A DNA stretch of 5,851 nucleotides from Gammaproteobacteria bacterium (GTDB lineage: Bacteria; Pseudomonadota; Gammaproteobacteria; Steroidobacterales; Woeseiaceae): positions 1 through 5,851 of the forward strand of contig QNFK01000144.1 of NCBI GenBank assembly GCA_003645495.1, given 5' to 3'. The notes under the pieces were generated by a model that searched no databases, was not told where the DNA came from, and worked only from the letters and a program-made list of their open reading frames with translations. Each line of letters opens with the position of its first letter. Positions within the stretch are counted from its first letter, which is position 1. Positions 5,657-5,851 of the stretch are shown one piece after another. The position numbers were made by a program, and so were the translations under genes.

Positions 5657-5851
5657 TTACAGACCGGTGGATAACTATGGTTCTGGAAAAATATGTCAGT
5701 GCAGAAAATTCGACTGTGACGCGACTCTCACCAGTATTTGTTTGGTAAAGAATTCTGTATGAATTGAGAACTGCGTCGGCAAATATGCAGCATAAAAAGT
5801 GATGACCAATTGCCGTATCTGCGTTATCTTCCCATCACGTCGCCACCAGGA
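5657..5851. other. AT-rich end segment without a supported gene
   Basis: This stretch upstream of the zinc-ribbon gene probably holds its promoter, but I find no convincing -35/-10 pair. On the plus strand an ATG at 5802 opens 16 codons that run off the window with no ribosome site. On the minus strand a frame of about 49 codons enters from the right edge and stops near 5705; its composition does not look convincingly coding. Neither is called. Confidence 0.4.

Noticed and set aside
5667..5675. DnaA-box-like GTGGATAA (minus strand TTATCCACC)
   Set aside because: A single site with one mismatch and no cluster, AT-rich unwinding region or replication genes nearby; likely chance.
5802..5851. 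Plus-strand ATG with 16 open codons running off the right edge
   Set aside because: No ribosome site and too short to judge; could be reconsidered with more sequence.

Overview
The window looks like a chromosomal segment of a gammaproteobacterium, possibly a free-living marine or soil lineage. The clues are the protein families (lipoprotein N-acyl-D-amino-acid deacylase, isopenicillin N synthase-like oxygenase), the REP-type TGTAGGAGCCCGCC palindrome, and the Shine-Dalgarno sites. The lineage is inferred from sequence style only. Every gene I can support lies on the minus strand, so transcription runs from high to low coordinates.

Right end (5851 to 5132): about 195 bp without a convincing gene, then an 82-residue protein with a putative zinc-binding CxxC...CxxH motif, then a doubtful short proline-rich ORF, closed by a textbook intrinsic terminator. 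Centre (5069 to 2393): a two-gene unit. The first gene encodes a large membrane-anchored alpha/beta-hydrolase with five predicted membrane segments, a GHSRGG nucleophile elbow and a beta-rich C-terminal region. The second encodes a small single-domain cupin, whose ribosome site overlaps the hydrolase stop codon. A REP-type inverted repeat follows the cupin.

Left part (2119 to 1): a 67-codon gene of unknown function with an excellent ribosome site, whose first residues resemble the start of a Toprim domain. A Fur-box-like palindrome lies just beyond it. Next come an iron/2-oxoglutarate-type oxygenase of the isopenicillin N synthase family, starting at GTG, and the N-terminal 227 codons of a lipoprotein amidohydrolase of the N-acyl-D-amino-acid deacylase type, which runs off the window. 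The last two are 45 bp apart and probably co-transcribed, with an exact 18-bp palindrome between them.

Nothing forms an obvious defence, mobile or CRISPR system. The least explained items are the palindromes (696-713, 1892-1910, 2248-2371, 3169-3190), the Toprim-like mini-protein, and the membrane hydrolase plus cupin pair, whose substrate cannot be read from sequence.
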